A stretch of 64,000 nucleotides of DNA from a virus: the IMG/VR virus record IMGVR_UViG_3300014904_000032, positions 1 to 64,000 of that record; one strand, given 5' to 3'. This document shows, piece by piece, positions 10,600 through 19,253 of the stretch. The translations under genes and the position numbers were made by a program. Each line of letters begins with the position of its first letter. The stretch's first letter is position 1. The notes beneath the pieces are model-generated. The model was given only the letters and a program-made list of their open reading frames with translations, was not told the origin of the DNA and searched no databases.

Positions 10600-12339
10600 A
10601 TGGCAATAAATTTCCCAGCAGGACCATCATTAGGACAAACCTACACATCAGGAAATAATTCATGGAAGTGGGATGGTGCCTCTTGGGTGAGTAATGGTAA
10701 TCAATACACCCTAGATACCACCATAAATGTGAAAGTATATGGTGCCAAAGGTGATGGTGTTACGGATGATAGTGCAGCCATACAATCTGCTCTTGCTGCT
10801 GCATATGCACTAGCACCCGCTACCGATCTTAATACTGGTTTAGGCTGGAGATTACATACCGCGCATGTGCACTTCCCAAGAGGAAGATATAAAGTTTCTG
10901 CACCAAACACACTATTTCAAGGATTATATGCTGGTGCATTTAAAATTACCGGAGAAGGCAAAGAAGGTGTCACCCAGATAATCTTCACAGGAACCGGATC
11001 TGGTAATTATCTCATATACAATAATGACATATTTGGATTCACTGATTTCTCTGATATACAATTCACCACAAACGTCAATGACAGTGATAGTACTGCATGG
11101 AAAACAGCAACCAATAGAAACTTCATGTACTATAACAGTACTGGAACTGCTCAAGGAATGAGATTCACCAATTGTAAATTCACAAACTTTACTCAATTGT
11201 TTTATATGCCAACTGCGACTAGTGGTGCGGCAAATGCATCAGAAAATACATTCTTTAATTGCAAATTTGAGAATTTTAATGACTGTGCGTTCAGATTAAT
11301 CAATAACCAATCCGTGAATTGGAGATTCTATGCATCTGATACGGAAAATTTCACTGGAACAATATTTGAATTCCAAAAGGGATCAAGTATCCTGTATTCG
11401 CAGGGTAGTGTTATTCCATTAGACAATTCACCAAATGCCAGAGTGATCAAAGTTCCATCTGGTGCTGATCAGAACACATTTGGTGGTGGTAATTTCCCAT
11501 GTGTGACATTCCACCAGACAAGATTCGAAATGCGTCCACAATCGTTGATGGTGGAAAAAATAAACGAACCAGCATATATCAAATTAATATACGATTCATG
11601 CTCAATGGGTGGATTTTCTATCGTATCACCAGAATCATATAAAATGTTTACTTGGTATGGCGCAGGATGCATTGAGCTTAGAAGCTGTGTTGCCATGGAA
11701 AACTACAGAATATCACATAATGTTAATGGTGCGACGGAAAGAGAATTATTAATAATAGCAAATGCTTGTGATATTGAGCCTGAATTTGTAACTAGCACAT
11801 CCAGCACATTTAATGTTACTGGCGCACCATATAATGTTGGTGCGTCTCCTATGTTTATGTTCACTAATTGTGGTATTGGATTAGATGGTACATATAGAGC
11901 ATATGACTCTCAGTGGATGAATTTTGGTTCTTCCACATATGGTCATCTTGGAATACATCGCCATATCACACAACAAAAACATGCTCTATGTTTTGCCATA
12001 GAAGCAAATACTTTAGCCATAAATACAGCTGCCGGAACAACCTATGAGGTTAAAGTTCCTCCAGTAAGAATATCTGAATTCGAATTATACCCAATTGCTT
12101 ATACTGGACAAGCATATAGTTCAGCTGATGCCATTGTTACGATCAAAAATGGTGCAGGGACAACATTAACCACATTTACATGGAATATTGGCACACCAGC
12201 ATCAGTTAAATTGACTGGGGATGTTAATTACTACGTAGATGCCCGTAATGGGGATAAGTTGCAGGTTGAGGTGAAGAGTTCATACACCCCAAGTTCAACC
12301 CCAATGTACTTCCATGCAAATTTATATGCTATCTATTAA
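10600..12339 (+). CDS. Tail spike with docking module and pectate-lyase-like beta-helix
   Basis: The 579-residue product begins with the shared module (MAINFPAGPSLGQTYTSGNN), very close to those at 2263 and 12452. A pectate-lyase-3-type opening follows at about residues 44-62 (VKVYGAKGDGVTDDSAAIQS), then a right-handed beta-helix-like body rich in Asn and Phe turns, and a C-terminal beta-domain from about residue 460. The gene starts 9 bases after the previous stop with AAGGTG as ribosome binding site. It probably is an interchangeable receptor-binding or depolymerase spike. The stop codon is the first triplet of a 55-bp repeat that recurs at 50341. Confidence 0.8.
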   Translation: MAINFPAGPSLGQTYTSGNNSWKWDGASWVSNGNQYTLDTTINVKVYGAKGDGVTDDSAAIQSALAAAYALAPATDLNTGLGWRLHTAHVHFPRGRYKVSAPNTLFQGLYAGAFKITGEGKEGVTQIIFTGTGSGNYLIYNNDIFGFTDFSDIQFTTNVNDSDSTAWKTATNRNFMYYNSTGTAQGMRFTNCKFTNFTQLFYMPTATSGAANASENTFFNCKFENFNDCAFRLINNQSVNWRFYASDTENFTGTIFEFQKGSSILYSQGSVIPLDNSPNARVIKVPSGADQNTFGGGNFPCVTFHQTRFEMRPQSLMVEKINEPAYIKLIYDSCSMGGFSIVSPESYKMFTWYGAGCIELRSCVAMENYRISHNVNGATERELLIIANACDIEPEFVTSTSSTFNVTGAPYNVGASPMFMFTNCGIGLDGTYRAYDSQWMNFGSSTYGHLGIHRHITQQKHALCFAIEANTLAINTAAGTTYEVKVPPVRISEFELYPIAYTGQAYSSADAIVTIKNGAGTTLTTFTWNIGTPASVKLTGDVNYYVDARNGDKLQVEVKSSYTPSSTPMYFHANLYAIY

Positions 12340-12391
12340 TATATTAATTAATATTATTCATTAACGGCAACATAGTCTATTATACAGATGG
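12337..12391 (+). repeat. 55-bp direct repeat, copy 1
   Basis: This stretch, starting with the stop codon of the preceding spike gene, is identical to 50341-50395. It opens with an AT-only palindrome (ATATTAATTAATAT) and continues with a mixed-composition part. The flanks on both sides differ between copies, so the repeat is a discrete element. Confidence 0.95.
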
Positions 12392-12451
12392 ATATATTTG
12401 TTGTCAAGTTTTTTCTTATATAAATATTATAAAATATAAAGAGATGTTAGC
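12340..12451. other. Intergenic region between two spike genes
   Basis: This 112-base gap holds the rest of the 55-bp repeat, an AT-rich stretch and a perfect late-promoter octamer, and ends with the ribosome binding site AAAGAGATG upstream of ATG 12452. It is the only sizeable gap in the 25 kb fibre block, and so the likeliest place for a transcription boundary. Confidence 0.7.
12419..12426 (+). promoter_or_regulatory. T4-type late promoter TATAAATA
   Basis: The octamer equals the T4 late consensus used by gp55-programmed RNA polymerase, 25 bases upstream of the start at 12452. The surroundings are AT-rich, so chance occurrence cannot be excluded, but it lies in the only real gap in the spike block. 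Confidence 0.6.
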
Positions 12452-15016
12452 ATGTCAATAAACTTTCCAGCAAGCCCATCATTAGGGCAAACTTATACAT
12501 CAGGAAGTAATTCGTGGAAATGGAATGGTGCATCTTGGGTAAGTGCAAATATTGGAACCAATCCAATTTTCATATCAGTAAAGGATTATGGGGCTAGAGG
12601 TGATGGTGTTACGGATGACACAGCTGCTATAAATGCATGTCTTGATGACTTTAGGACATATTATAGTAGTGGGGTATGGACTGATGTAAGTGTCAATATA
12701 TTCTTTCCTAGAGGGAAATATTTAATAAGTTCATCTCTTTGGGTTAGTAGTGGTCAGAATCTATATGGCGAAGGTCTTAGTAGCTTAATATTCACCAATA
12801 ATGTAAATATCAAGCAACTTATCAAATTATGTCCAGCCATTGATCATACTGTATCATATACAGTTAATGCTATTCCCACATCGGCTCAAGGTGCATCACC
12901 AAATTTTATAATTACATCATTGGGAAGCACAACAACTCAACAATGGAACACCCTAGCCACAATCACTGGTTGGAATGGAAATAGTGTCAGCGTCAATACT
13001 GGATCTTGGAATGGCGGTACACCTCAAGTAGGTGATACCTTTACGCTTGCACCTAATTTAGATGTTACTACTTTTGGTACAGGTACTGTTACTAGGATGT
13101 TCCCCGGTGTTAGTTCAGTATCTATTAAAAACATAGGATTACAGACGGCGAAAAATCCCCCTTACGAATTGTTGTCTGATGCATGGGCAATCAAAACTAC
13201 ATGTGGATATCTTGGGGAAAGCGAGATAAGAGACATTTACTTGGATAGTAAATATGGATTATCCCTTGCGACATATACTCAATCATGCATAATAGATCAC
13301 GTATTAGTAAGGAATGGATCAGTTGAGCAAATGCTACATCTATCCGGAAATAGAAATTACATATCAAATATCGATAAAGATGATGGTGGTACAGCTGGGA
13401 CAACTACGAACGCAATTATACTAATAGACGCATTTGCTTTAGGTCCTATGGGGTCTATGGGTGCAGCTTCTAATGGAAACATACTATACAACATTCTGAT
13501 AGAAGGCGCATGTAATTCAATTAAACCTGCCATAAAATGCAACGTGTGTGAAGAAGTTGTTATAGAAAATATTTGGTTAGAAATGCCGGATGCAAATAAT
13601 GGTGGAGTATATAATGGTAATGCCATTGTATTACAATCCGTTAATCATGCACAATTCAAAGGATATCTTGAGAATTCCGGTATAACACAAAACACATACA
13701 TATATCGTTGTGGTGAAGTCATATTTGATGTGTTTATGACACAAGATTGGTCTAGTAGTTATTCATTCTCTTCACATTTAAATGTTGATGCACTGTCTTC
13801 AGTGAGAATCAAAAAACTCATTTCGTCAATTGGGGCAAATGTTATCCCAACCAATTCAGCAGGGAATATAATTATTGAACAAGTGTTCATGCGAGCAACC
13901 GACTACATTGATACAACTAATAGAAGATCATCAACACCACAGTTAGTCAGCAGTAATTCTTTAATCAATCCATCATTTGAAGCTGGATTATATGGATGGA
14001 ATGTTACTGGTACAATTTCATCTTCATCGTTTGATCCATCTTATTTCTCATTTGGCAAAGCTGCTACTATTGTTTGGTCGAATAACTCATATAATGAAAT
14101 ATATCAGAACTTCACAATAACATCATCAATGGTAGGTAAGCCGTTTACCTTCTCATGTTATCTTGATGTCTTAACTGGTTCTTCTTCTGCCTATGTTGCC
14201 CCATTATTATCCGGTGCTGGTGTTACACAACCAATAGTATATCAGAGAGTATATGCATCAACGGGAATACATTTTGTAACACAGACAGTAATTCCTTCAC
14301 AGACAGGAACAATGAAAGTTGGTGTATTATGTTCATTGGTACCATCATTTAAAATCGGTGATTGCTCATTTGTTGCGGGTAATATCGGTACACCAAATCA
14401 GACATCAATTAAATCCATATCATTGGATGGTAAGACTATATTGTATGCCAGCTCACCACCATCCAATGGTGGATGGAAAGTTGGTAGTAGAGTATTAAAT
14501 GATACACCAGCAAATGGACAACCAAAAGGATGGATATGCACAGCATCAACTGGCGGTGGTTCGACTTGGGTGAGTGAAGGTGATCTTGGTGCTGGCGGTG
14601 GTTCTTCGTCTAGCAGTGAACCCGTTTCCGCCGACACTACTGCAACAGTATCATTAACAACCAGTCAAATAGGAAATCTGATATATACAGGAACCGCAGA
14701 TGGTAACTGGAGTCTCCCTGCACTATCAACATCCACAAATAATGGATTAGCATATAGAATATATAACGCAAGTGCATTTACATTATATTTGTGGTCTTCT
14801 ACTCCATCAACAATTTATTTTGTTGAACCATATGCGCGATCAACATATGATCCTACTACGAACAATATCAATACAATGATAAAGGGGTACGCTATACCAA
14901 GTAATTCTTATATTGACGTTGTGTCCCTATATAATGGCACGGGAAATCCATACTGGTTAGTAAGAGACAACAAGGGATGTATAGCAGCATCTCCACCGGG
15001 AACTTCGTGGTACTAA
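12452..15016 (+). CDS. Tail spike with docking module, beta-helix and C-terminal carbohydrate-binding-like domains
   Basis: This 854-residue protein starts with the shared docking module (residues 1-31), followed by 'VKDYGARGDGVTDDTAAINA' at about residues 43-62, the pectate-lyase-3 hallmark. A beta-helix runs to about residue 490. A jelly-roll-like domain (about 505-640, beginning 'SLINPSFEAGLYGWNVTG') resembles carbohydrate-binding modules. A small 'W.VG..V.N..P..G.P.GW.CTA' domain follows at about 680-710, shared with the 17025 product. It is a probable polysaccharide-binding or depolymerising spike. It has its own candidate late promoter. Confidence 0.8.
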   Translation: MSINFPASPSLGQTYTSGSNSWKWNGASWVSANIGTNPIFISVKDYGARGDGVTDDTAAINACLDDFRTYYSSGVWTDVSVNIFFPRGKYLISSSLWVSSGQNLYGEGLSSLIFTNNVNIKQLIKLCPAIDHTVSYTVNAIPTSAQGASPNFIITSLGSTTTQQWNTLATITGWNGNSVSVNTGSWNGGTPQVGDTFTLAPNLDVTTFGTGTVTRMFPGVSSVSIKNIGLQTAKNPPYELLSDAWAIKTTCGYLGESEIRDIYLDSKYGLSLATYTQSCIIDHVLVRNGSVEQMLHLSGNRNYISNIDKDDGGTAGTTTNAIILIDAFALGPMGSMGAASNGNILYNILIEGACNSIKPAIKCNVCEEVVIENIWLEMPDANNGGVYNGNAIVLQSVNHAQFKGYLENSGITQNTYIYRCGEVIFDVFMTQDWSSSYSFSSHLNVDALSSVRIKKLISSIGANVIPTNSAGNIIIEQVFMRATDYIDTTNRRSSTPQLVSSNSLINPSFEAGLYGWNVTGTISSSSFDPSYFSFGKAATIVWSNNSYNEIYQNFTITSSMVGKPFTFSCYLDVLTGSSSAYVAPLLSGAGVTQPIVYQRVYASTGIHFVTQTVIPSQTGTMKVGVLCSLVPSFKIGDCSFVAGNIGTPNQTSIKSISLDGKTILYASSPPSNGGWKVGSRVLNDTPANGQPKGWICTASTGGGSTWVSEGDLGAGGGSSSSSEPVSADTTATVSLTTSQIGNLIYTGTADGNWSLPALSTSTNNGLAYRIYNASAFTLYLWSSTPSTIYFVEPYARSTYDPTTNNINTMIKGYAIPSNSYIDVVSLYNGTGNPYWLVRDNKGCIAASPPGTSWY

Positions 15017-15027
15017 GGATAAAATAA

Positions 15028-17028
15028 ATGATAACACCATATTTAACACCATTTGAGTTTGGCGCAGTTGGAGATTGTAATGGGGTAAGTAACCTCGGCA
15101 CTGATGATACTGCTGCTATACAAACATGCATAGATACAGCATTAGCGTCGGGTATACGAAATATCTATTTGGGTAATCATAGAATCACTGACCTGAACAT
15201 AACAAATATTACAGGCGCAGCATCCGGTGATGGATTGCAATTTTTCTCAATGAATAGGAAAAATGCATACCAATCCGGAATTTCTAACCTTTTTGTTTCG
15301 GGATCAACATCCCAAGGAATTGATCTTTCTGGTAGTAGCAATATTATTTTTAATGGTATCACCATCAGTGGAAATTCCACAGCTGGGTCAATACCAAGAT
15401 GCGCAATATTCCACCAAAGAACTATCCAGCCTTGGGGTGGAGATTATGCAGGATGGGATAATAGATTTGTTGGCGTTATAATAACAGGCAAATTCCAATA
15501 TGCAGGAATATATAATTTTGGTGGTGAAGGTTGGATTTTTGATAGATGTGGAATGTCCACGGATAGTGGTCTCAATGTTTATTTGACATCGAAGAATAGC
15601 TGGAATGCTTCCATGCAAAGTAAATTTGCGACACCAAGCTACGGATTACAATATGTTGCAACCACTACTGCTACTGGATCAAGTGGAATAACATCAAGCC
15701 AAACTACATTCCCAGTAGCAAATGCTTCAGTTTTCACTACTACTTCTGGTGTATTTGATATGATAAGCGGTGCCGCTAATGCGTATACAGTTGAACGCAT
15801 ATCTTATACTGGGAAAGCAGCAAGTAGCCCGTCTATATTAGCATCAGATACCAACGTTAATTTAACGACAAATTCTATTGTATGGAATAGTCATGGATTG
15901 CAGACTGGATACGCTGTTAAATACACAGGAACTGCAATTAGCGAACTTACTAATGGAACTATTTATTATGTGGTAGTAATTGATAGTAATACATTAAAAT
16001 TAACAACATCAAATTACATAGCATTGAATGCTCCAACATCAGTAATTGATTTGGTGACTAAGAATTCAGCGCAATCATTTACATTAACACCACAAATACT
16101 TACTGGCTGTGTTCGTGGGTTAGGTGGCACACCAACAGCATCATATGGAACATCATACGGGATTAGTAATTGGAATTATAATTTCCATGATATGAGCTGG
16201 ACAAGATTTACTAATTGTGATCTAGCCACATGGGATCATAGTTCTCCTGTTCTATGGGCAGAGGGAGCAATCAATACATGGGTTCCTGTTCTCGGATATT
16301 GCTCCGGCACAACGGTGACTATTACTGCTGGATCAGGTAATATGAAATTAGGTGAAATGCTTTTAGATGCGTCTGGTAATGCATTAGGAAGAATTGTAAG
16401 TGGGTCAGGAAGTTCTTATCAAGTAAGTATTGGTGGAACATATGGATCATCGGGAACACCACTTAGAATGTATATACCAAATATAACCTATACAGTAACA
16501 GCATCATGCTCCGGTACGACACTAACAACTACTGGTAGTCCATATTTAACTGTGGGGATGACCATATATGTAAATGGTGGATATGGTGGTATTGTTAGTT
16601 TGGGTTCTATCGTAAGTGGTTCTGTCAATAGCTGGCAGGTTTCTATTGGCGGCACATACACAAGTCAGACTATGCAAGTTTCTGATCAAGGATACTTAGA
16701 TTTTAATAATGTCACTGGTATAATTCGTATAAGAGATACATACATAAGAACAAGTTATTCTCCTTACGCAGTATTATTAAAGGATTGCTCGGATAGTATT
16801 GTGATTGATGGTATAGATGAGGAGTCTGATTATACATCACCACAAAACACAACAGATGCATTCTGTAAAGTGGTATCAAGCCATGTAAACGCACCATTGG
16901 TAGCAATGTCATATGGCAATTCGGTTTGTACTGCACCAAGAGCAATTAGAGTGTCTGGTATTGGGGCAATAAGAAACTTTTCCGAACTTGGTTCTACCAA
17001 TTTCGTAAATGGGGGAACGGTAATATGA
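15028..17028 (+). CDS. Pectate-lyase-like tail spike without docking module
   Basis: The 666-residue product starts directly with 'FEFGAVGD...TDDTAAIQTC', the opening of a pectate-lyase-3-like helix, so the N-terminal docking module of its neighbours is absent. Two copies of a small beta-module ('CSGTT.T...L..G......LG.I.SG....QVSIGGTY') sit at about residues 428-485 and 493-553; one copy also occurs near the C-terminus of the giant spike. AAGGATAAAATAAATG provides a ribosome binding site. The last bases overlap the next start (ATGA), suggesting coupled translation and perhaps a joint complex with that protein. Enzyme activity is not provable by eye. Confidence 0.75.
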   Translation: MITPYLTPFEFGAVGDCNGVSNLGTDDTAAIQTCIDTALASGIRNIYLGNHRITDLNITNITGAASGDGLQFFSMNRKNAYQSGISNLFVSGSTSQGIDLSGSSNIIFNGITISGNSTAGSIPRCAIFHQRTIQPWGGDYAGWDNRFVGVIITGKFQYAGIYNFGGEGWIFDRCGMSTDSGLNVYLTSKNSWNASMQSKFATPSYGLQYVATTTATGSSGITSSQTTFPVANASVFTTTSGVFDMISGAANAYTVERISYTGKAASSPSILASDTNVNLTTNSIVWNSHGLQTGYAVKYTGTAISELTNGTIYYVVVIDSNTLKLTTSNYIALNAPTSVIDLVTKNSAQSFTLTPQILTGCVRGLGGTPTASYGTSYGISNWNYNFHDMSWTRFTNCDLATWDHSSPVLWAEGAINTWVPVLGYCSGTTVTITAGSGNMKLGEMLLDASGNALGRIVSGSGSSYQVSIGGTYGSSGTPLRMYIPNITYTVTASCSGTTLTTTGSPYLTVGMTIYVNGGYGGIVSLGSIVSGSVNSWQVSIGGTYTSQTMQVSDQGYLDFNNVTGIIRIRDTYIRTSYSPYAVLLKDCSDSIVIDGIDEESDYTSPQNTTDAFCKVVSSHVNAPLVAMSYGNSVCTAPRAIRVSGIGAIRNFSELGSTNFVNGGTVI

Positions 17029-18788
17029 GTGATATAATTTTAGCAACATCGGTTGGAATGAGCGAATCGGTTGCTGATAACGGCGCAGCATTTGCATATC
17101 TATTACAGCAAGCTGCTGCCTATGGAAAAACGGCAGTTATCAATGGTAAATTCAATATACAAACTCCACAAGTGTTTACTGGATTAGGACAATTTAGCAT
17201 AAGAAGTTCTGAACCAAATAAAGTAGATCAAGGGCAAGGACCAGAATTAAATTACACTGGACTACCAACAGATCAACCATTATTTAAATTTGTTGGGTGT
17301 TACAATGCATCACACTGGGGCGATCCTAATTTCGGTATTACTATAAATCTACGTCAATCATGCAAGTATGGAATCAATACACACGTATCTTGGGTTAGTG
17401 GAGAAAACAATCATTCTAATGCGGCTTGGAATTATGAAAAGGTTTATGTGAATTGGGCAGCTGATGGTGGAGCTGGAATACGATTAACTGGTAGCATCAA
17501 CAATAGTGAGCATAGATTTTATCTATGCACACCTTATTCAGGTGATCATCGTAGGGGATTAAAAACAGTCACAATCAATACTGCTGGAGTCGGACTTCCT
17601 AATGGGACATACAATGATGTTGTATTGGATTCTATCACAGCAGCTGGTAGCTTCGCCAGAGCAAAACTTATCGTGTCTGGTGGTATAGTGACATCAGCAA
17701 CAATCACCAGTAATGGTAGAAGTTATGCCGTTGGAGAAACACTTACAATACATGCAATACAAGCAGCAATAAATCAATCATTAGCTGATACCAATTATGC
17801 AGCAAGCTATGCCAACAAAGCTAAATTTACTGTTGCAACTGTTATAACCAATGAAGATATCAATTCATACCCATTCACCAACAACACAAATAATTGGAAT
17901 TTTTATGATGATACTGGTGCGGGTAGACAATCAGTTAATGATTATAATAATTATTCTATATGGATTGATGGTCCGCCAAATGGTATTACATCCGCACCAA
18001 CAACCGGAACATGGCACACCGGACAACATATTTTAAATTGGACTGCTGCTGGTGGATATGGATCTCCGGTTGGGTGGTATTGTACAGCAGGAGGAACTTC
18101 TGGTGGAACTTGGACAGCATTATCATCACTTGGTGATTATGGATTAGGTGATCCACATAAAGGCGCAGCTGGAATAGAAATAGATAACTGGAATGCAGTT
18201 AATATAGAAATAAGAAATTGTGGATTTGGTTTAGGTGCACAAGGTATACGCATGATGAGGGGTGGAGCCAGATCATACGACACAAATTTTGGACCAAACT
18301 CCGATGTCGATATCGTTCAAGATGCGCAAGTAATTGTTCATGGTGGATGGACGGAGCAAAGTAACAGATTTATTTTCGAACCATTTGCCCATACCGATTC
18401 TACTATAAATGTGAGTGATATGCGAATAGCATCTTACCCATATGGTTATGCTGGATTGAATGAATATTCACCACAACAGAGTAATCCGTTGACATATTCG
18501 GCAATATGGACGGGGAGATGCAGAGGAGTATCTGTCATTAATAGCAATTTAACCGCACTTGCTAGTGGATCCACTAGTTATTATTCATTAAGTACATCGA
18601 TAAATCAAAATAATATACCAATGCAGCTAATGGTGCTATTCGATTCCGATAAACCACCAGAAAACCCAGTAGGATTGAATTCCAGAGGAAGGATTGCTGG
18701 AGTATGGAATGATAGTAACCATATGGGGATGACTACCAGTGATATATTTAAATGGAATTACCTATACGCCATATCTTTATATAAATAA
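17025..18788 (+). CDS. Tail spike-like protein, translationally coupled to the preceding spike
   Basis: This 587-residue protein begins at the ATGA overlap with the upstream gene. Glycine- and asparagine-rich, beta-prone sequence throughout suggests a beta-helix or prism fold. It contains a 'SNGRSYAVGETLT' module (about residue 227), related to 'GGNGYAVGNTV' in the GH5 protein, and the 'GW.CTAGG...GTW' module (about residue 350), shared with the 12452 product. It lacks the docking module. I infer a receptor-binding or polysaccharide-binding role from context and shared modules; no catalytic motif is evident. Confidence 0.7.
   Translation: MSDIILATSVGMSESVADNGAAFAYLLQQAAAYGKTAVINGKFNIQTPQVFTGLGQFSIRSSEPNKVDQGQGPELNYTGLPTDQPLFKFVGCYNASHWGDPNFGITINLRQSCKYGINTHVSWVSGENNHSNAAWNYEKVYVNWAADGGAGIRLTGSINNSEHRFYLCTPYSGDHRRGLKTVTINTAGVGLPNGTYNDVVLDSITAAGSFARAKLIVSGGIVTSATITSNGRSYAVGETLTIHAIQAAINQSLADTNYAASYANKAKFTVATVITNEDINSYPFTNNTNNWNFYDDTGAGRQSVNDYNNYSIWIDGPPNGITSAPTTGTWHTGQHILNWTAAGGYGSPVGWYCTAGGTSGGTWTALSSLGDYGLGDPHKGAAGIEIDNWNAVNIEIRNCGFGLGAQGIRMMRGGARSYDTNFGPNSDVDIVQDAQVIVHGGWTEQSNRFIFEPFAHTDSTINVSDMRIASYPYGYAGLNEYSPQQSNPLTYSAIWTGRCRGVSVINSNLTALASGSTSYYSLSTSINQNNIPMQLMVLFDSDKPPENPVGLNSRGRIAGVWNDSNHMGMTTSDIFKWNYLYAISLYK
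18780..18787 (+). promoter_or_regulatory. Candidate late promoter TATAAATA overlapping a stop codon
   Basis: The octamer matches the T4 late consensus and lies 21 bases upstream of the start at 18809. It overlaps the last codons of the previous gene, so coding constraint may explain it. Confidence 0.4.
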
Positions 18789-18808
18789 TGTAATCACGGA
18801 GTAATTAA

Positions 18809-19243
18809 ATGACATCAATAACATTTCCATCATCACCTAATACAAATCAATCATTTTCTTATGGGATGCACACATGGTATTGGAATGGTACTAAATGGTT
18901 ATTAAAGAACCAGAATACAAAGTCCATAACAATCCCAACACCAACCCCATCTGATACATTTACAATGTTTCATACATCATATGATCTGTATTTAACAGAA
19001 ATACATTCTGTTTTGGTGGGAACATCATCACCAAGCGTGACATTTACAATTAAATATGCCTCAGATAGATCAACATCAGGAACAGAAGTTGTCACTGGAG
19101 GAATAACCGTGACATCCAGTACCACAGGAACAACTACAACATCATTTACAAACAATGTAATACCCGCAAATAGTTTCGTGTGGGTTTCTGTGTCTGCTGT
19201 ATCCGGAACAGTGACTGAATTAGCATTGTCTCTAATATTCTAA
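18809..19243 (+). CDS. Small docking-module protein with beta-sandwich head
   Basis: The 144-residue product starts with a diverged copy of the docking module (MTSITFPSSPNTNQSFSYGM...WYWNGTKW). A Thr/Ser-rich beta-sandwich-like domain of about 105 residues follows. It may be a minimal fibre: an anchor plus a small head. The domain resembles the 143-residue protein at 831. The ribosome binding site is CGGAG at 18796-18800. Its function is unknown beyond a probable virion location. Confidence 0.7.
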   Translation: MTSITFPSSPNTNQSFSYGMHTWYWNGTKWLLKNQNTKSITIPTPTPSDTFTMFHTSYDLYLTEIHSVLVGTSSPSVTFTIKYASDRSTSGTEVVTGGITVTSSTTGTTTTSFTNNVIPANSFVWVSVSAVSGTVTELALSLIF

Positions 19244-19253
19244 GGTTAATATT

